From Botryotinia globosa (taxonomy: Eukaryota > Ascomycota > Leotiomycetes > Helotiales > Sclerotiniaceae), in assembly GCA_014898425.1 (NCBI GenBank), contig RCSZ01000010.1, forward strand, positions 1,798,001 through 1,862,000: a DNA stretch of 64,000 bases. The letters are read 5' to 3'. Below, piece after piece: positions 1-10,954 of the stretch (the stretch's first letter is position 1; each line of letters starts with the position of its first letter). Made by a program: the position numbers and the translations under genes. The notes under the pieces are model-generated. The model saw only the letters and a program-made list of their open reading frames with translations. It was not told the origin of the DNA and did not search any database.

Positions 1-1725
1 TTGAAATTAAATTAATATTATATATAAAAACTTCGAGATTATAATTCGAATCAAAAACTTGATCTTTAAATATAAAATCTTTAAATAAAAACATTTTTAT
101 AAAAAGATTAATATTATATATATTATATCGAATTCTATTCTATATTGGATTTTATTCGATATTGTTTTTATTATTGAGATTTAATAAATATATAAAAATA
201 TTAGTAAAATTAAGAATAAAATATAAAATAAAAAAAATAAAACTTACAATTTGAAAAATAAATATATAAAATATTATTATTCGATATATTATTCATTATT
301 AAATATTCCAATTTATTTTTAATTTCTTATTTATCAATTTTATTGAATAGAAGTTTTATAAGATTTTTATTTATATAATATTCTTTAATTTCTTATAATA
401 TGAGAGTAATAATTTGTAATTTGTTTGTTTTATTAATAAATTGAGTTTTAATATCAAAAATATTATATTTATTGGAAAAAGTTTAGGTATTATAAATAAT
501 ATAAATTTTGCTATAAAAAGAATATATTTCTTGTTTTATTTTGAACTTGTTTTTATTGAAATTCCAAATAATCTATCCTGAAATAATATAATAAGAATTA
601 GGAATTCAAATATTCGATTATTTATTGAAATAAACAAAAAGAGTTTGAAATTTATTATATTCGAAAAGATTAAAGAATAAAGAATATCGAATAAAGAGTT
701 GAATTATAAGAATTTCAAAGGTTTGAGAATCAATAATATAAGATTTAAACAAATTATTGAAATCTTTCTTTTTATCGATTATTTTTTTATATTTAAAAAA
801 GATAGTTTTGTATATATTAGAAAGAGTTTGTTTAATAGTAATTTATATATATTGAAAACACTTTTCTCGAATTAAAATATTAATGATTTGATATATATTT
901 CGAAAATGTATTAATATAATATAAATATCATTTATTTCAAGATATTTAATTCTGTAATAATTGTATTTCTATTCTATTTTTTTTTTTAATCAAATATATT
1001 ATTTAGAGATTCTTATTTAATATATATTTCCAAATCTATATCTATTAATAACGAATTATTAATACTATAAAATTTATAAATACTTCGAAACCTTTGATAT
1101 TAAATAATAAGATAAATGATAAAGTTGAAGGATCGAAATCAAAAAAGTTATTTTATAAAAATTCAATAGATTTGATTTGAATAAAGGTTTCAATAAAAAA
1201 TAGAAATTAATTAGATTGAAAGTTTTCTTTATAAAGAATAGAATCTATAAAACTTAAAGTATCAAATGTATAAATAAAAAATATTTTGAAGAATTGAAAG
1301 TAAAATAGAGTAATAAAATGAATGATTATTTATATAAAATCAAGGGATTTTATATAATTAAATAATAAAAGATTCAACAAAATCATTATTTTGTTAATTA
1401 TTTTTAAAACTTTTAAAACAATTAAATTTATGAAAATAATATTATAATATCAATATTTATATTCAAATATATTAAAATATTTAATAATATTGATAGTTTA
1501 TTATCAATTAATAATAATTCAATTAAATATAGAATTTGATATTATTGAAATCTAAGAATAATCTCAAATTTGTGTATTTCGGTTTATTTCGTATTAATTA
1601 GAAATCCATATTCTTATATTTTATTAATGGTATTCAATATTAGAATGATATTGAATATTTCTAGTGGTATTGAATTCTATATTATATATACATGTATTTC
1701 AAAAAAATTCGATATGCACCACTAA
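1..1725. repeat. AT-rich decayed repeat (RIP-like relic), cut by window edge
   Basis: The block is almost entirely A+T, with TA-rich words, stops in all frames and no ORF of 60 codons. Composition changes abruptly to normal near 1725. A short hairpin lies just past the border (7-bp arms at 1731-1737 and 1743-1749). Such blocks in filamentous ascomycetes are typically transposons mutated C-to-T by RIP. No terminal repeat or recognisable transposase or reverse transcriptase survives, and the left end is outside the window, so the element class is unknown. Confidence 0.6.
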
Positions 1726-1863
1726 ACTAACCCGTATACGGAATACGGGAAATACTATTGCCTACACTGAGTGTGTGTGTGAAAAACAGGGAGGTTTTCG
1801 TCATCTTCATCACACGATTATTGGAAATTTACATGTATATGTATATAGGTATATTTGTGTATA

Positions 1864-2019
1864 TCATGTGTAGTCCCCGAGCCAAGAATTTAGCACTGTG
1901 TGATTCAAAGAGGTAAGAGGAGGATCATGTGGGGAATGTGTAGGGTATGGTATAGATGTACCGGTATCCTTGTTCATTTGCTCGGTAGTTGTGTGACGGG
2001 GTTGTGAGAAGCGGTACAT
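1864..2019 (-). CDS. Possible small protein, 51 aa
   Basis: This is an ATG-initiated ORF of 51 codons with a good start context (A at -3). The product is polar, rich in Pro/Thr/Ser/His, and has no signal peptide, membrane segment or recognised domain. About 250 nt upstream of the start are pyrimidine-rich and free of ATG, and include a GTAAGT donor followed by several YAG acceptors, which resembles a fungal 5' leader with an intron. It sits right beside the AT-rich block. An ORF this short can arise by chance, so the call is tentative. Confidence 0.25.
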   Translation of the reverse strand: MYRFSQPRHTTTEQMNKDTGTSIPYPTHSPHDPPLTSLNHTVLNSWLGDYT

Positions 2020-4442
2020 GGTAGGCGAAATCTGGGGAAGGGAGATACACGGGTAGGGTGATTAGTGATGAAATATGGTTGGGTTTGCGGGTTGGTTATT
2101 TGATGGGAAATTTTGGACTTGTGGATCAGTGCTGAAGTACTATTTGAAGGTTTCTTTGGGTGTTTGCTTGGGGAATGGGTATGGGGAGAGAAGATGATTT
2201 CTGTGGTGTGTTACTTACTTGAAGATGGGGTTTGGAGCTTGCAGAGCTTGAAACGGAGATAGGTTAGTGGTGAGTCATGAGTGCTTGCTAATTACATGAT
2301 TTCAGATTCCAGTGGAAATAGTCTTCACCTGGACTTTGAATCAAATGGCTGTAATGCAACAGAAACTATACTTCTATCTTTCAGTTCTTTCTTCTTACTT
2401 GAACTTCGAGTATTGTGTGGTGTTTAACATACTAAGCTTGTTACCTAGATTGGGGAGATGTGCAGACATTTCACTACCTTGATACGAAATTCTTTTTTTT
2501 TGAGAATCTTGAAGGATCTGGAGAAGATACTGACAGAAAGGTGAACACATCATGATCTCCTATGTCGAACTGTTGAATAGATAGGTACAAAACCTGGAAA
2601 GCGGTCTTAGCGGAGGTGGATGAGCGACCAGTCTATGATTGTGGCTCAAATTCCTACAAGATCTCAAGAGAAGGATATAAAGCGAGAGTAGAAGTAGTTT
2701 TTGCGAATAATCAAATATGTCATTGAGATTTAAAGTGCTTGTGAGGGACGAAGTAGATGGGTGAGCTTAATGGAAGCTGTGTATATATTCATGTATCCTA
2801 CTTCTGGTGGTTTTGTTACGAAGAGATTATACATGTATTTTTTACTTTTTTACTTTTTCAAATTATGGGTGGGGTCAGTTGTGATGAGGAAACTGGTCAG
2901 GATATCTGATTGAGGGTGTATAGAAGTACATACTTTGTGGATACAAACATAAATACGAAGATTGGCTCATGATTTGATCAAATCGTACCCTTTACTGTGT
3001 AGGATCGTGTACAAATATATTTCCTCGATGTAATAGCACTGTACCATGTCTAAAGAGGAAAGTGATGAGTACACCATACAATCGTGTATACTGAGATGAA
3101 ATCTTTACTGCTTATTCTACATTCATGAAGTGAAGTGATGGGATTAGATTAGATCGACGGACTCGAAATGGATAGGAGGCGAAGAGTTTTCACTGAGCGA
3201 CTAGAAGAACCAGCTATGTATGATCGGTCGTAGCTGATGATGTCGATGAATGCTAGTTACTTAGCTGACTAGTTTTATTAATGTCTTGTGTGCTTTATCT
3301 TACAATTGAAGGATACTCTGCTTCATGCGAGGCTGTGCATGCAACTCAAGCTCGATGATGGATGAAGGATGAAGGTTCGATAGCTTTCAAGTACCTAAGT
3401 ATCAAAGAAGCCACACCACAAAATCTACATCTGACGCTTGAACAGCTGGTTCTAAGTTTCTAGATAGCTAGATACGAAGCCAACACTTGCGAGACGAGAT
3501 ATAAATAGTTCAAGAGCCTAGTTTTTCCATTTTCGACAGTCCAATAGAATAATTTCGCTGATGCAAAAATGTGATGCGACGCGATTCAAAGACCAAAAAT
3601 ATCCACCACAGCCAGAGAAATTATCCTTTCCATCCAATTACTACAAACTTCTAACTGCAGTGAAAAATCTATTTATCAATATTGCTATCGCCATACTCTG
3701 ACGAAAATAGCTGTGCATTTTCTTACTTCACTTTAGTATTGATGTATTATCTGTTATTTAGAAATAGCGTGTGTGACACACCAAGTAAGCAGAGGAGAGC
3801 ACGGGGAGAAACATTTTGAAACTGCGTTAGCTGGGTGGGTATGCCGTATAGGTGAGATGTTAATAATAGGTTGTGAGAGGAGGCAATCATGTTATGTAGA
3901 GTGAAAATAGAATTGGGATCTTTTCGTAGTGGAATTGATAACTTGTGTGGGATGTATTTTAAAGTGGTATAAGGGGAGTCTGGATTTCTATTTTTGAGGC
4001 AGAGATTGGGTGACTGTGTAGAGAAATTAAAACTTTCTGGTTGGATCTGAATGATATATACCATCGTTCTTCATCTTTGATAAGTCGGATAAAATACTCT
4101 AGTAACTCTACTACTTCCCATCTAATCCTCCATACAGCACTTCCACATCTCAACATCTCACTATATATACATCTGATAAAGTCCTCAGGGTGAGACATAC
4201 TAGGCAGATGACAAAAGATCTATCCCGCAGTCTCAGGATGGAATGGGAATTTCCCGAGGGTCTTTTTTGTTGCAGATCTCCATGTCTCTCCTTGTTGATG
4301 TAGCATTATGTAAATATGTGACACAAACACAAATTTGATAGGATAGGAGTGCTGAAATAGAAGATGGGTGCTTGGCGAAGGGGCTTACTTTAGTATGGCT
4401 AAGTGATTTGATTGGTTATTCATGAGGTCCTTTTGGTTGGGA
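2020..4442. other. Intergenic; no convincing gene
   Basis: Normal base composition returns here, but no long or family-recognisable ORF appears on either strand. The best candidate is a minus-strand ORF of 79 codons at about 3959-4198 whose first 50 residues look protein-like (acidic and hydrophobic mix, several Trp). It has no recognised domain and its last 24 codons look random. No tRNA or repeat was seen. Confidence 0.5.
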
Positions 4443-4880
4443 TTATAAGTTATAGTCATCAAATATGTTCCATCTCCAGGTGCTCTCGATATATATGAGG
4501 GTTCTTCTGATATAAGTCTCGCTAATGTTTGGACCGTCTATCGTTGGCCCCGAGAAAAGTTTGGAGTTCCGGGAAGAAAATTTTGGGGGGATTGGGAGAC
4601 GATGAAGGTTGTCTTGGATGTGACGCCTTATGTTTTCTCGTCTCTTGCTCTTATTGCGAAATATGATAGTATTCTCTATCACAGAGATATCCGTGATATA
4701 CAATTTACCCATACCTTTCATACCGCGCGTCTTAATCGGCAGGATTTGTCGGGTTCTCGGACGAATGGGCAGGTGAAGAGAATGTGGAATGTTGTGCGAG
4801 ACCAGAATATAAATCTTTGTAATTGAGATCAAGTAGAAATCAAGTCCTCTTTTTTTGACATAATCTTCAATGGGTTTCAA
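4443..4880 (-). CDS. Uncertain ORF, 145 aa (both strands open)
   Basis: An ATG-initiated minus-strand ORF runs 145 codons. The plus strand is also open from about 4449 to 4826, and its translation, which is Trp-rich with hydrophobic segments, looks at least as protein-like, although it has no ATG until position 4602. No family is recognised for either reading. It may be a decayed exon or chance openness. It lies just downstream of the 2EXR gene. Confidence 0.15.
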   Translation of the reverse strand: MKPIEDYVKKRGLDFYLISITKIYILVSHNIPHSLHLPIRPRTRQILPIKTRGMKGMGKLYITDISVIENTIIFRNKSKRRENIRRHIQDNLHRLPIPPKFSSRNSKLFSGPTIDGPNISETYIRRTLIYIESTWRWNIFDDYNL

Positions 4881-5126
4881 TTATTCGTATTAATCGATGT
4901 ACGCTATGTAAATCCGTCTACGACTGTTAGACTTCGATATGATATATTCGACTCTTTCCCTGTGATTTCTCTTCAGTACACTGTTAAATTTTATGTAACT
5001 TCGATATCCTTCTCGAACTATACAGCTTGTGTAGAGAGCTTTCCTTTAGCCTGGGGGGATTGCGCTGATATGAGATACATAGCATTACCTCCCATGAAAA
5101 CCATCAAGTATAAGAACTCGTAGAGC

Positions 5127-6272
5127 TTAGTGATGATGTCTCCACGGATCGTCTTTCAGCGGGACCTTTTTCCAAGTAAATTCAGGAATAAACTTTTCTT
5201 GATTCCAATCACGAGTGTGCTTCAGACACATTACCAACTCTGGCGGGTTCCAACTTGTATAACTCCCTCTTCGAGTATGACGAAAACTGGCTTTGGCAAT
5301 TTGTTGTATAACCAATGACATTTTCCACAAATGTACATCATACAAACTTGTATGTCCGTTTATTTTTGAGAGAACTATTTCCTTTTTCTCATCCCCATCT
5401 GCCTTTTCCAAAACTAAGATAAGAGTTTCCAAGCCTCGAAATGCAGGTAGATGATAAGCTGCTTTTACCTGAAATTCCCGAATCCACTTGACAGATATCG
5501 CTAGTGTTTTGATTCTTTCTAATTGGTCTGGCTCCATTGCTTGTTTGAGCGCCAGCAACATTCTTGGTATATTGCCATCAACGTGGGAGTAGCCCTTAAT
5601 GATTCCTGACATTGGCGGATTAAGGAAAAGAACCTCGTGTTTAAAATTGATAATGGCATCCCTACTCCATGCTTTCATCCTCAAGTGACGATCATTTTTC
5701 AACATCAAAGTTTCGTATCCCATGATAGATAGGAGATGACTCCTACTTTCTCGATCCACATGGAATACAGCGTGCGCAGGGTGTTTCGTAGGAAAGATTG
5801 AATTTTCAGATATTTTCAGCTCTATGACACGCCCATATTCAGGAGCACATAGACGCCAAATATTTTGCCGCGCCTCGGGCGGCAGTTTTGGGAATAGAGT
5901 GAAAGTTTTTGGACACGGTGGAGATGATGGTGAAGGATGAACGGTAAGAGAGGTGGATGGATAGGATCTCGACGACGAAGTTTGAACACCTTCGATTGGT
6001 TCGGTGTCTACTTGATCATTGAAAATCAATGGACAGTCAGAGAAATCGTCGGCGTAACCTCTTTGCTTTCGGTGCGAGTGTACTGGAATTTTTGTTAGCT
6101 GCTTTCATCAAGATCTCACTTATAACCTACCCATTCTTACAAACATTTCAAGCTCTTCCGCCAACAAATCCGAATCGGCATTGTCGATTCGAAGACATCT
6201 GTAGATATCCTTAAATGCGTAGTGTACGCTAACTTGATATAGCAGATGCTCGGGATCCTCAATACAATCCAT
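5127..6272 (-). CDS. 2EXR domain-containing protein
   Basis: Proposed exons are 6272-6131 and 6082-5127, with a 48-nt intron (GTAGGT..CCAG, branch GCTAAC), giving 365 aa. The 300-residue C-terminal exon has no ATG ahead of the domain; its first in-frame Met lies inside the domain, so an upstream exon is required and this join keeps the frame. The fungal 2EXR signature (FPKLPPEARQNIWRL) is near residue 110, followed by the usual stretch with a VxFHVDRESR-like core and an ERIKTLAI strand. 2EXR proteins are a large, expanded ascomycete family of unknown function. The N-terminal extension could instead belong to an older upstream copy (see the pseudogene entry). Domain assignment is strong; the start is uncertain. 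Confidence 0.7.
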
Positions 6273-6295
6273 TCTTGTTAAGATGTGAAAAAGTG

Positions 6296-6640
6296 CTGTG
6301 TTTTAAGATTCAATGATACAAAAGGGATATGCCATTATAATTATACTTCCCATTGCTCTTCGAATGTTGGAGAAGTCGCAATCTAAATTCACCACTAGTG
6401 TTTTAATCCTTCTCTTCTCGGAACTTGCAAGTCTTCCAGTCTTCATTGTCTTACCTGTCCCTTTCATACCTGTTCAAGATCTGAACGGTCTTAAAATTTC
6501 AAAGGCATTGCAGATTTTATTGATGAACATAGCTTCAATCCCAAGCTTAATGAACCTAGAAACACCATGTATCATAATGAAGAGAAGGAGAACGAGAGAA
6601 ATAAGAGGCCAAATGTAACGAACACTGAGTAAAATTTCCA
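6296..6640 (-). pseudogene. Decayed C-terminal half of a 2EXR-like gene
   Basis: The minus strand is open in one frame from about 6640 except for a TGA near 6478. It encodes an RRIKTLVVNLD segment matching the equivalent ERIKTLAISVKW strand of the adjacent 2EXR protein. A possible 51-nt intron (6346-6296) joins it in frame to the first exon of the downstream gene, giving an alternative 406-aa model starting at 6446. No N-terminal 2EXR signature is left. Either this is a dead tandem copy fused into the 5' end of its neighbour, or it is part of an unusual longer protein. Confidence 0.35.
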
Positions 6641-7189
6641 AATCTCAACTCGAGTATAGATATTTGAACTGCCACTATGCAGCAAATAATTGGTGAAATT
6701 CATATTGAATAACTGCTCAGGATTGTCAAGCTTTTGACTGGGCAATGCTAGGTCAAATTCAAATTTTGATGCTGGGTTGTTTGTGGCTGTAGTTGGGTCA
6801 TGAAGTATTTCGAGAGATCAGAAATCGATCATCGCAGTGCAGTGCAGTGTCAATTATTCCGAAGAAGTGGATCAATTTTGCTTTGAAGATATAAAAAATA
6901 CCGACGACGACGACGACGTAAGCACCGAGTCAGTATGAACTTCCATTTTCATTTCAAACGGACAACAATTCATATCATCATGAGAGCGGGTTAAGAAGGT
7001 GTCTGATCCCGTGTCAAAAATGACATCATGGCTTTAAACTGGGCATGTTCGTCGTATTCACGTATTCTCATCCACCTCAACTTACAACGAACGAAACTTT
7101 TCTTCTTCTCTTCATAACCTCAATTGTGTGCAAATCAAATACTTGAAGCCTCAACTCCGTCACAAATAGAAAAATAAAATACAATCGCA
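6641..7189. other. Intergenic, promoter of the 7190 gene
   Basis: No ORF is supported. It contains a short (CGA)n run near 6905-6918 and a pyrimidine- and A-rich leader directly before the ATG at 7190. No other regulatory element was recognised. Confidence 0.5.
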
Positions 7190-7728
7190 ATGGGTTTATT
7201 CGCCGCAATACTCGGTCTTATTGGCACTGGTCAAATTGCCTTTACAGGATACAATCTCTACCTCTCCTCAATTGCTATCCCAAAGCTCCTCTCATACGAA
7301 GAAAAAGCTGTAAAAGCTGCCAAATACTCAAACATCGCCGAGGAGCAATTGTTCAAGACGCGTACCACACAAGCTGCGAGCGTTGGCGCTGTAAGTCTTC
7401 ATCTCTTCCCCTCTTACACCCATATACCCCTCGTTTGACAACAACTAACTTTTCCTGTTAGCTCCTCCTAAGTTTTCTAACAGCCACTCCCTTTCTTCTC
7501 TCTCGCTACAGCAGTAGCACGATCTTTGCTCTCTCGGCAGTCAATCTCGCAGTCTTACTCGTCACGAGAGAATATGTAGGAGATTTTTGGAAGGGCAAAG
7601 CAAAAATGCCAATTCCTGGTACCGGAGATTTCAACGATGCAATTGGGTTGACGAATGAGATTAGAGCAAACCAAGTGTTTTTGGCAATAAGCTGGGTGGC
7701 TTACGGGGTTGTGGGTTTGTTGGCATAA
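7190..7728 (+). CDS. Small multi-pass membrane protein, 155 aa
   Basis: Exons are 7190-7390 and 7462-7728, with a 71-nt intron (GTAAGT..TTAG, branch CTAAC), giving 155 aa in frame. The start is ATG in a good context after a fungal-type leader. Four hydrophobic stretches are visible: residues about 1-28, 66-82, 88-103 and 138-155. The loop between the first two is Lys/Ala-rich, and a short hydrophilic loop precedes the last. Topology and size resemble small MAPEG-like or DUF membrane proteins of fungi, but no diagnostic motif was found, so the function is unknown. Exon structure is well supported. Confidence 0.75.
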
Positions 7729-8662
7729 ACGGGACAATGGGGAAACTGGATGAGATAGGATGGGATAGGATGGGGTAAAATAGGGTAGGATCAAAAGGAG
7801 TTTGGATGGTTGCATATATATGGATGGTGCGTGGCATATTACAGGATGTTCGATCATCATTTCTACTGGATGTAATTAATTATTGCACATGGAACCTGAG
7901 AATGGAAGTATAAAATTTTACTGATATCGGTTTCTCTGAGAATTTCAAGATTTTAGCGCACACAGTCTTTACATTGATGCGGAAGTGTCTAATAATTCTC
8001 TGTTGCTCTAAACAATGGGATTCTCTCCATTTTCGTGACACTTTGGGAAAAATCCAGAAAATGAGCAAGGTCTCGTCCTGATGAAATCAGCAAAAGTTCG
8101 TTGATATCCGCGGCCATATCTGGTGGATGCAGTCTTTAAGTCTAGACCTTTTCTGAATCGGTATATCCGTGGATGGGATTTAAGTAGAAGGCATTGACTA
8201 TGTCCTACACACTTTTGTATCTCTATGTTGAACTCATGTCTTTTGTGTGGAGAGCCGGGAAGTTGAGTAATACAAGCTACTCAGTCCTACATATACTTCC
8301 CTTCGATGACCTTTGCTATGTCAATTTGGTCATGTACGAAAGCGCTGGTCTCTGAAAGTTTCTATAGGCAACGGAAGATGAGTTGTATATACACTGCGTT
8401 AGAGGAAGAAATATTTGATCTGTTGCAGGTAGACGGATAGCGCTCAAGGATTCTAATTCGTTACAATCTCACCTGACCCGGACTTTAATATTCAGACGAT
8501 TCGGGAGTATAAGTATCCACTTGCTATTAGGTTGAACCTGCACCATATACTTCATAAGAATACAGCCACGACTACTTGCTTTCCTTATAATACCCCCTAC
8601 ATCAAGTACACAAATCTACTACAAGACCCAACTCCGCCCCCGCCTCTTTACAGCTCTCCTAT
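7729..8662. other. Intergenic between convergent genes
   Basis: This holds the 3' regions of the 7190 gene and of the SDR gene. A G-rich stretch of short GGGATAGGAT-type repeats lies around 7750-7800. No ORF is supported. Confidence 0.5.
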
Positions 8663-9697
8663 CTACTTATTCAAAAATCCTAGAAACTTCAAAATACTCT
8701 CATTTCCAGTTGACCAGCTCAAGTCCTTTACTTTCTCCAACCCCCCCAACTCTCCTTCATATTTCCCCTTGATGAAACTCCAACTATCGGGACCCACTGG
8801 CAACCTCAGTCCCATTTCTCCCTTTCTCTCCAATTCCGTTGCCTCAAGAAGAATCTGTGCAACTCTGTCCGGGTCCGCCATGTGTTCTCCAAAAGTAGGA
8901 TTCTCCAAAAATGCCTCCAGCTGACGTGTACCGAAAGAAGGATCCGTGTAAGCTGGATGTGCGGGGGTCTTGACAAGGGACGAGGTGCCATAGTTAGTTT
9001 TGACTCCACCCGGTTCGATAATGAGGAAACGTATATTCCAGGATTTGGGTATTTCGTGGTAGAGGGACTCGGTGAAACCTTCGAGCGCGAATTTACTGGT
9101 ACTGGTTAGATATCGAAGATGCATAGATCTTGTGTTGACAAAAATCATACCTAGCATGATAATAAGCCTGACCTGCAGCAGCCATCACACCACCCATCGT
9201 ACTAATCTGCATGACCAATCCACCTTTCTCACCATTGTCCTCTCTGAAAATCTTGACAGCTTCATTCGTTAATCGGGCTGCGCCCCAGAAATTAGTTTCT
9301 AGTATCTTGCGAGCGGTGTCGTTGGGGATGAATTCTGTGTCGCCCAAGACACCATAGCCGGCATTGTTGACGAGGATATCGATGTGTTTGAAAGTGGAGA
9401 GACCGCTAGCTAGAGCTTCGGTAATGGATGATTGCGAAGTTACGTCGAGGGGGAGAGCGAGAACGCGTGGAGATTTAGGGAGATAGGAGAGGGATGAAGG
9501 GTTGCGGGCTGTGGCTATGATGGAATGGGTTGTTGTGTGGAAGATTTCTTGGGCGAGAGATTTTCCAATGCCGGATGAACAGCCAGTGACTTTGGGCTTT
9601 GTTAGTTGGAGGATGGCGAGGGTTGGAGAGAGGAAAACTTACTGAGCCATACTGTATCAGCGGGTAGGTTGGAGTCGATCTTGATGTTGGAAGACAT
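8663..9697 (-). CDS. Short-chain dehydrogenase/reductase (classical SDR), 308 aa
   Basis: Exons are 9697-9643, 9589-9151 and 9095-8663, with introns of 53 and 55 nt, giving 308 aa. It is an NAD(P)-dependent oxidoreductase of the Rossmann fold. The cofactor motif TGCSSGIG begins near residue 20 and is restored only by splicing intron 1. NNAG follows near residue 90, the catalytic Ser is in QISTMGG, and the catalytic YxxxK (YHASK) is restored by splicing intron 2. After it comes the PGGVKT stretch. Domain order and length fit the family, close to the fungal/bacterial 'oxidoreductase, SDR' proteins acting on ketones or aldehydes. The substrate cannot be inferred. There is no targeting signal, so it is probably cytosolic. 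Confidence 0.9.
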
Positions 9698-10954
9698 TGT
9701 TCTCTAAAATTTAAAGAGCTAATTTGGCTCGTCTAATGCGAACTAGTAAAGGGGATGAAATTCGAATATGATGAGAAGATACTAGATTTGACGCCTTGTT
9801 AATTGTGGAAGAAGAAGTTCTTTCTTCACTGGGCATCGAGCATCTTATATACTTTTTCTACATCTCTCACCTCCCCATCAATCATGAATTATGTTCTAAA
9901 CCTTTCCGCATTTACATTATATCACTCTGTCCGTGACAAAGCATCGTAGAGTGCGGCCGTGTGCGGGCGACGAGTGCGCTTTGAGAGAACAGCCAATCAG
10001 TGATGGAGATGAAATATGTAGGTCGGTGGATGACATTCATGCAATGTCAGCACCGCTTTGAATGATCCGCCGCTAAAGCGAGTGGTACCTCCGCCTATAC
10101 TGTATCTTGTGCGATTATTCCGAGATTGCGAAAACTTTTGATAATCCTGTTGGGAAGCTAGTGATATTTGGGCATGATAAGTTACATGATAATTTGAATT
10201 TTACTAGGGGAGATCGGAAGGAATTTCCTCCTGTGGAGATCAAGGGGGTTTATTCCACAAGGTGGGGAATAAGGTTAAGGATAAGAGGGGTGATTTGTTT
10301 TGCGAGAATGTTTCATGCAACTTGCTGACTGCAATGTGGATCTTTGTCTCGCGATTTTAGACGGCGGGTCTAGTCTCGACTCATTCATATCTAGGACATC
10401 ATGATAGATATGTATCTGTAATATCTAATTTATCAAAATGGCCTATCGAGTTATTTTCATCCAGGAAAAACACTATGGGTGATAGATTGTGGATTAAGCT
10501 TCCCATTACCCGGAGGAAGGCACGAGGAGATTTCATACAAATACTTCATGTGTTTCTGCTGGATAGCTTCGTTTCGTACGGTGTGTACACATGTGATACA
10601 TGTTAGGGTCAAAGTTTCGTATCTCATTCTGTCTACATCCTTCGTTCTAGGGTGGATTGCTATATGAAAGCCCATCATATGAATCTGCGTAGGTAGCGTA
10701 CCTCTTCGAAGTGGGATGTACGTGATTGAGTATCGTCTGTGCCAATGTTTTCCTTCTCAAAATAGGTGGTAGAAGAATTACTATTCTGTGCTGGGGCTTT
10801 TGATATCTCCATTATATTGATTCGATTGCACCCGTGTTATAAATATGTATTTACATCCGAAAGCGTAGATTGATGATGGAAATTCCTCTATAGGAATACA
10901 ACAACACTCATAGACCTAAAATCTAATCCCCATTGTGTTGGGCTTGAAAACTGC
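9698..10954. other. Intergenic between SDR 5' end and CAX-like 3' end
   Basis: It includes the SDR promoter. Plus-strand and minus-strand ORFs of 60-73 codons near 10107-10678 lack good starts and known domains. No RNA gene or repeat was seen. Confidence 0.5.

Noticed and set aside
6029..6618. Two plus-strand ORFs of 61 and 101 codons
   Set aside because: They are antisense to the 2EXR first exon and the decayed 2EXR segment, which carry the recognisable family sequence.
8532..8924. 130-codon plus-strand ORF
   Set aside because: It is antisense to the SDR C-terminal exon, whose family match is clear.
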